In this document: positions 60,838-64,000 of the stretch, one piece after another
Position numbering within the stretch: the stretch's first letter is position 1
Layout of the letters: the number at the start of each line of letters is the position of its first letter
Assembly: GCF_014842915.1 (NCBI RefSeq)
Contig: NZ_JACYXI010000013.1
Coordinates: 1 to 64,000, forward strand
DNA length: 64,000 nt
Reading direction: 5' to 3'
Source: Roseibium litorale
Lineage (GTDB): Bacteria; Pseudomonadota; Alphaproteobacteria; Rhizobiales; Stappiaceae
Notes under the pieces: model-generated
Database searches by the model: none
What the model was told of the DNA's origin: nothing
Seen by the model: the letters and a program-made list of their open reading frames with translations, nothing else
Translations under genes and position numbers: made by a program

Positions 60838-61536
60838 CTAGCACCGCTTTGAGCGTCTATCCTCCGGCATACTCCGGTAGAAATCCTGCAGGGTCTTGCC
60901 TGGCTCCTTGCGGAAGGTTTCGCCCGTGTCGGCGATGGACTGCATTCTGTCGAGCCGGAACATGCGGAAATCATCCCTCAGTTCGCACCAGGCGACCAGC
61001 GTCCAGACCTTGCCCCAGAACCACAATCCCAGAGGCCGCAAGGTACGCTCGCTCGCCAGCCCCTCCTTGTCTTCGTAAAGCACATGCAGCCGGGCCCGCC
61101 GGTTGCTGGCCCGCTCCAGAAGATCGATCCTGAGCCGCAACTCTTCCGTCATTTCCGGGGCAATGGCGTGGATCTGAACTTCCGAGGTGCTTTCCCTTAA
61201 GGTGTCGGGCAATACCGCGTCGATCTTGACCAGCGCCTCCTCGGCGGCCCGCGCCATTTCCGCTCCGCCCCAGGCCCTGATCAGCTTTGCGCCCGCCATC
61301 AGGGCCGTGATCTCGTCACGGGAGAACATCAGCGGTGGCAGGTCGAACCCGGCGCGCAGAATGTAGCCGACCCCGGCCGCGCCATCGATCGGCACGCCCG
61401 AGGTCTGAAGATCGGCAATGTCCCGGTAGATGGTCCGCTCCGACACTTCCAACCATTCCGACAGCTGCCGGGCACGGACAAGCCGTCCGCCCCGCAAATG
61501 CTGGATAATCTGGAACAACCGGTCAGCGCGGCGCAT
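60838..61536 (-). CDS. YafY-type transcriptional regulator (HTH_11 plus WYL domain)
   Basis: A 232-residue regulator. The N-terminal winged HTH (about 1-60) has RARQLSEWLEVSERTIYRDI and GAAGVGYILRAGFDLPPLMF. A WYL ligand-binding domain follows (about 140-215) with LRPLGLWFWGKVWTLVAWCE and RDDFRMFRLDRMQS, the final Arg pattern of WYL. Such proteins sense small ligands and often control a neighbouring VOC-fold gene, as here (12-bp gap). A palindrome upstream of that VOC gene is the likely operator. Confidence 0.9.
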   Translation of the reverse strand: MRRADRLFQIIQHLRGGRLVRARQLSEWLEVSERTIYRDIADLQTSGVPIDGAAGVGYILRAGFDLPPLMFSRDEITALMAGAKLIRAWGGAEMARAAEEALVKIDAVLPDTLRESTSEVQIHAIAPEMTEELRLRIDLLERASNRRARLHVLYEDKEGLASERTLRPLGLWFWGKVWTLVAWCELRDDFRMFRLDRMQSIADTGETFRKEPGKTLQDFYRSMPEDRRSKRC

Positions 61537-61548
61537 CCCCTTGCCCCT

Positions 61549-61917
61549 TTACTTGGTGAACAGCCCTATGGAATTGCCGTCCGGATCCATCCCATAAGCA
61601 AAGGTGCCCGCAGGAATGGTGATCGGATCGGAAACCATTTCACCGCCAGCCTTCACGAAACGCTCCATCGTGTCGACCAGTTTGTCCGGGCAGCTGAGGT
61701 GAATGGTCATGCCCGTTCCCCGCGCCGGCGGCTTGCCTGGATAGAGATGGCCGGAACGGCCGCCCTCTTCCACCGGGAACATGGCGATCTCATTCGGGCC
61801 CATGTCCACCCGCTCCAGCTGTGTCTGAAACACCGCGTTGTAAAAGGCAATCGACTTGTCCAGATCGGACACGGGCAGCTCGAACCAGACCATGGTATGC
61901 GCAGGCTTGAAAGTCAT
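61549..61917 (-). CDS. VOC-superfamily protein (glyoxalase/bleomycin-resistance fold)
   Basis: A 122-residue protein: MVWFELPVSDLDKSIAFYN starts the first module (metal ligand region), EIAMFPVEEGGRSGHLYPGK the middle and FAYGMDPDGNSIGLFTK the C-terminal strand, with DPDGNSIGL typical of the family. It is the first gene of a two-gene unit with the YafY-type regulator. The substrate is unknown; proteins of this group detoxify small electrophiles or bind drugs. Confidence 0.9.
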   Translation of the reverse strand: MTFKPAHTMVWFELPVSDLDKSIAFYNAVFQTQLERVDMGPNEIAMFPVEEGGRSGHLYPGKPPARGTGMTIHLSCPDKLVDTMERFVKAGGEMVSDPITIPAGTFAYGMDPDGNSIGLFTK

Positions 61918-61963
61918 CGGGGATCTCCCTCATACGTGTTGACGAGGCAGATCTAGCAAACCC

Positions 61964-61987
61964 CTCCTGACAGCCTTCTGTCAGGAG
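61964..61987. promoter_or_regulatory. Perfect palindrome CTCCTGACAG-CCTT-CTGTCAGGAG, probable YafY-type operator
   Basis: Perfect 10-bp arms with a 4-base spacer, 47-70 bp upstream of the VOC-gene ATG. CTGACAG-type dyads are seen upstream of genes regulated by YafY/WYL proteins. On the minus strand it also lies 23 bases after the stop of the gene ending at 62011 and could serve as its terminator, but the following T-run is weak. Confidence 0.6.
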
Positions 61988-62010
61988 CCATTTCAAACCA
62001 TGTTAGAAAC

Positions 62011-62223
62011 TCAACCAGCGCTCCGCGCCTTCCAGCCCGCCGGGCCAACGGTGACATGGCGCAGCAGGATGTTGGCGACGCCAACACCCAGAACGACCAT
62101 TTCCGCGCTCTGCGGCGGAAGGAAGTCAGACCAGTCGACCCCCGCGGTATAGGTCAGCAGTTCCTTCAGAATCACAATCAGGCCAACCGCCCCGTTGAAA
62201 ATCAGCGTTTTCCAGCCCGTCAT
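62011..62223 (-). CDS. Small phage/GTA-associated membrane protein (holin-size)
   Basis: A 70-residue protein with two hydrophobic segments (TLIFNGAVGLIVILKELLTY, about 6-25, and EMVVLGVGVANILLRHVTVG, about 41-60). It follows the GH24 lysozyme gene by 30 bp and has AAGGAG upstream. Two-helix proteins of this size next to endolysins are commonly holins or holin-like. I do not see a specific holin family signature. Confidence 0.6.
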   Translation of the reverse strand: MTGWKTLIFNGAVGLIVILKELLTYTAGVDWSDFLPPQSAEMVVLGVGVANILLRHVTVGPAGWKARSAG

Positions 62224-62253
62224 CTGCCGTCTCCTTTTCAGATATCCGTTTGC

Positions 62254-63195
62254 TCAGGATGAAGCCGTGCTTGCGCGCCCGGACCAGCGGGCGGCCCCGC
62301 TTCTGCGCCAGACAGATGTGGCGAAGGCTGAAATCCGGCCTCTGAACCGCCAAATCACTCCGGTTACCAGCACCAGAAGCAGCAGGCAGAACCCGGCCAG
62401 CAGCGCGGTTTGCCAATGAAAGCCGGCAAGGCTGGCGCCCCCGGCCCCGGCAAGCCCAAGCCCGGCCCCCGCATGCTCCGTTCCACGCTTGGCAGAAAGC
62501 CGGGAGAGAAGGGACAGCGTCGCCGGGCCGATCTGCCCGTCCACCAGCAAGGGCGGATTGTCCCGCTGAAAGGCGCGGACAGCGGCCTTGGTGCGCTGCC
62601 CGGCCAAGCCATCTGCAGGACCGGGCGTGTAGCCAAGCTTCGTCAGGACGGCTTGCGCTTCCCTGACGGCCGGATTTGCTGAGACCTCGTCACCGGTAGA
62701 AGCAACCGGCGGACTGCCATAATCGCCCGACGCCAGCAGCTTCGCCTCGTCGCTCCGCCTGCGTTCAAGCCCTTTCAGAACCCGCCCGACCGCGGTCACC
62801 CCCGTCCGGGCGAGCAGATCCGCAGCCTTTGCCCTGTCTCCCTTGCGCAGGGCATCCGCCCATTTCCAGCGCAGCGCCCTTGCGCCCAGATTGTAGACAA
62901 CGGACACACAGGCATCGAATTCGGTCTGGGTCAGATGCGTTAGAGCCTTGGCGGCCAGCGGTGCATATTCCTCGTCCAGCATGGTCAGGAGCAGCTTGTT
63001 CGCATCCGCCCGGCTCAAGACATCCCCGACCTTCAGGGCGCTGCCGTAGCGGCTCAGCCACCAGGAGGCGAAAATGCGCGAGCGCATGGTGAAGCCATAG
63101 CCGATGGTCACCACACCCGCCGGATCCAGATAGGCCCGCGAGGCAAAGCCCTCATGCGCCGCGATGAACGCGAGCCCCCTCTCACTGACTTTCAT
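62254..63195 (-). CDS. GH24 (T4-type) lysozyme with peptidoglycan-binding domain and C-terminal membrane anchor
   Basis: A 313-residue muramidase that cleaves MurNAc-GlcNAc bonds. The N-terminal GH24 domain has the catalytic triad Glu15, Asp24 and Thr30 in HEGFASRAYLDPAGVVTIGY, and the core continues to about 165 (FDACVSVVYNLGARALRWKW). A PG_binding_1 domain follows (about 180-240, REAQAVLTKLGYTPGPADGL), then a Gly/Ala linker and one membrane segment (about 266-288, LLAGFCLLLLVLVTGVIW). The start ATG at 63195 has an AAGGGGGGG ribosome-binding site; the frame is open to 63744 only as shadow. A membrane-anchored endolysin is unusual and more like GTA or prophage-remnant enzymes kept by the host. 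Confidence 0.88.
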   Translation of the reverse strand: MKVSERGLAFIAAHEGFASRAYLDPAGVVTIGYGFTMRSRIFASWWLSRYGSALKVGDVLSRADANKLLLTMLDEEYAPLAAKALTHLTQTEFDACVSVVYNLGARALRWKWADALRKGDRAKAADLLARTGVTAVGRVLKGLERRRSDEAKLLASGDYGSPPVASTGDEVSANPAVREAQAVLTKLGYTPGPADGLAGQRTKAAVRAFQRDNPPLLVDGQIGPATLSLLSRLSAKRGTEHAGAGLGLAGAGGASLAGFHWQTALLAGFCLLLLVLVTGVIWRFRGRISAFATSVWRRSGAARWSGRASTASS

Positions 63196-63239
63196 GAGCC
63201 CCCCCTTTTTGATCCGTCTGAACCCGCCAAAAACCCGCT

Positions 63240-63968
63240 TCACCCCTGTGGCACCACCGGCAGCATGCAGTGGACCGCGACGCGGACCGTGCCGCCGGTG
63301 AAGCTGCCGCCGTTGGCCGTCAGGCGCACCGGCGTATCGCTGTAAAAGGCCGTTGGCCCAATGACTCCCGCATTGCTTGCACCTTGGGAAATGCCAAGCG
63401 ATCCGCCGAATTTCGACACTTCCCCCGCCAATCCGCAGTCGTAGGACGCAGCACCCGTGACAGCTGTGACGGTGCGGGTGGACACCCCGAAGACCACGGC
63501 CCGGTTCGGGATCAGCGGAGAAGTCTCCACGTAGGCGCCGGAAAGACCGCTCAAGGTCTCTTCCAGCACGGCAATCCGCGTTTCCGCCCCATGGGACGAG
63601 GCTGCAAGCAGCGTGTTTTCCCGGATGAGCCCCGCTTGCTGCCGCCAGACACCGCCGAGATAGGTGATCACCGCCTCTTCGTCCGCCACCAGAGCCGTCA
63701 TGCCCTCGAAGGCGGTGAGAAACAGCCAGGCCCCGTCCAGCCACAGGGCAAGCCTGCCGTCCTTGCCCGACCAGTCTCCCGTCCCACTGGAAGCCACCAG
63801 CCAGAGCGCGCCACTGTCCGGATCAAGCGGAGGCCCGGACAGGGACCGGCTCTGAATCAGCGGCTGTGTCAGGGCATCCAGACGCTGCAGGGCCTCGTTG
63901 TGGGTCACATGTTTCTGGGCCTGCGCTGCCGCAAGCAGCGGCAGGGCAAGACGGATCGTGTCAGACAT
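63240..63968 (-). CDS. DUF2793 domain protein (phage/GTA tail region)
   Basis: A 242-residue protein. The N-terminal half has the DUF2793 signature, LALPLLAAAQAQKHVTHNEA and GALWLVASSGTGDWSGKDGR with an aromatic-rich segment (ALWLDGAWLFLTAFEG). The C-terminal half is beta-strand-rich, like phage tail-fibre or C1q-like heads. DUF2793 genes lie beside the tail genes of gene-transfer agents and prophages in alphaproteobacteria. The start ATG at 63968 leaves 32 bases to the window edge; the rest of the element lies to the right. 44 bp separate it from the lysozyme gene. Confidence 0.88.
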   Translation of the reverse strand: MSDTIRLALPLLAAAQAQKHVTHNEALQRLDALTQPLIQSRSLSGPPLDPDSGALWLVASSGTGDWSGKDGRLALWLDGAWLFLTAFEGMTALVADEEAVITYLGGVWRQQAGLIRENTLLAASSHGAETRIAVLEETLSGLSGAYVETSPLIPNRAVVFGVSTRTVTAVTGAASYDCGLAGEVSKFGGSLGISQGASNAGVIGPTAFYSDTPVRLTANGGSFTGGTVRVAVHCMLPVVPQG

Positions 63969-64000
63969 GAAGGGTCGCCTTTCTGGAATGCCCGCGCCCG

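Noticed and set aside
62254..63744. Longer version of the lysozyme frame starting at 63744
   Set aside because: The extra 183 codons overlap the DUF2793 gene and lack motifs; GH24 begins at the ATG at 63195.
1..64000. CRISPR arrays, rRNA and tRNA genes
   Set aside because: I looked for regularly spaced direct repeats, tRNA-like cloverleafs and rRNA sequence and saw none. The only tandem array is the 15-bp repeat at 8897-8971, which has no spacers.

Overview
The window looks like chromosomal DNA of a GC-rich alphaproteobacterium, most likely a Hyphomicrobiales member of the Stappia/Labrenzia/Roseibium type. The reasons are the ccmIEFH-degP block with nearby glnE, a feuN-feuP-feuQ-like two-component operon, DUF2336, a DUF2793 protein next to a GH24 lysozyme (typical of gene-transfer-agent or prophage tail regions in this order) and overall codon use. 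The taxonomic call is inference. I saw no rRNA, tRNA or CRISPR array.

Layout. 1-1.8 kb: end of an IS4/Tn5-type transposase and an AT-rich foreign membrane-protein gene. 1.8-9.4 kb: an orphan amino-acid-type binding protein, an SH3 envelope protein, a small secreted protein, a MltB-type lytic transglycosylase with a clear terminator, a YiaV/YiaW-like membrane pair, and soxR divergent from a VOC-fold gene with a SoxR-type promoter between them. 9.7-10.5 kb: a HicA-like/HTH gene pair that looks like a toxin-antitoxin module. 10.9-11.6 kb: a short-chain dehydrogenase.

12.1-21.8 kb is the most unusual part. A minus-strand operon (degenerate ABC exporter, stand-alone cyclic-nucleotide-binding protein, metallo-beta-lactamase hydrolase) is divergent from a plus-strand operon of four GT-B glycosyltransferases and a polysaccharide deacetylase. 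The ABC protein has Arg for the Walker A Lys, Asp for the catalytic Glu and a very large insertion in its nucleotide-binding domain. I read the locus as a surface-glycan system with a regulatory arm that may respond to cyclic nucleotides.

21.8-42.2 kb: ybaK, a DUF6615-like pseudogene broken by a TGA, a DUF3088 gene, a peptide ABC-transporter operon with a perfect TGTGA-N6-TCACA site upstream, a membrane adenylate cyclase, a CaiB/BaiF CoA-transferase, two methyltransferases, an alpha/beta hydrolase, pepN, a PAS histidine kinase, a DUF3592-type protein and arsR-arsC. 42.2-60.5 kb: glnE, a two-component pair, degP, a GST, a DUF2336 gene, ccmHFEI (cytochrome c maturation), a 264-bp MITE, a large conserved unknown protein, a lipoprotein with a second TGTGA-N6-TCACA site, and the feuQ/feuP/feuN-like operon. 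60.8-64 kb: a YafY/VOC pair with a palindromic operator, then a phage or GTA-like block (holin-size protein, GH24 endolysin with a C-terminal membrane anchor, DUF2793 protein) running off the right edge.
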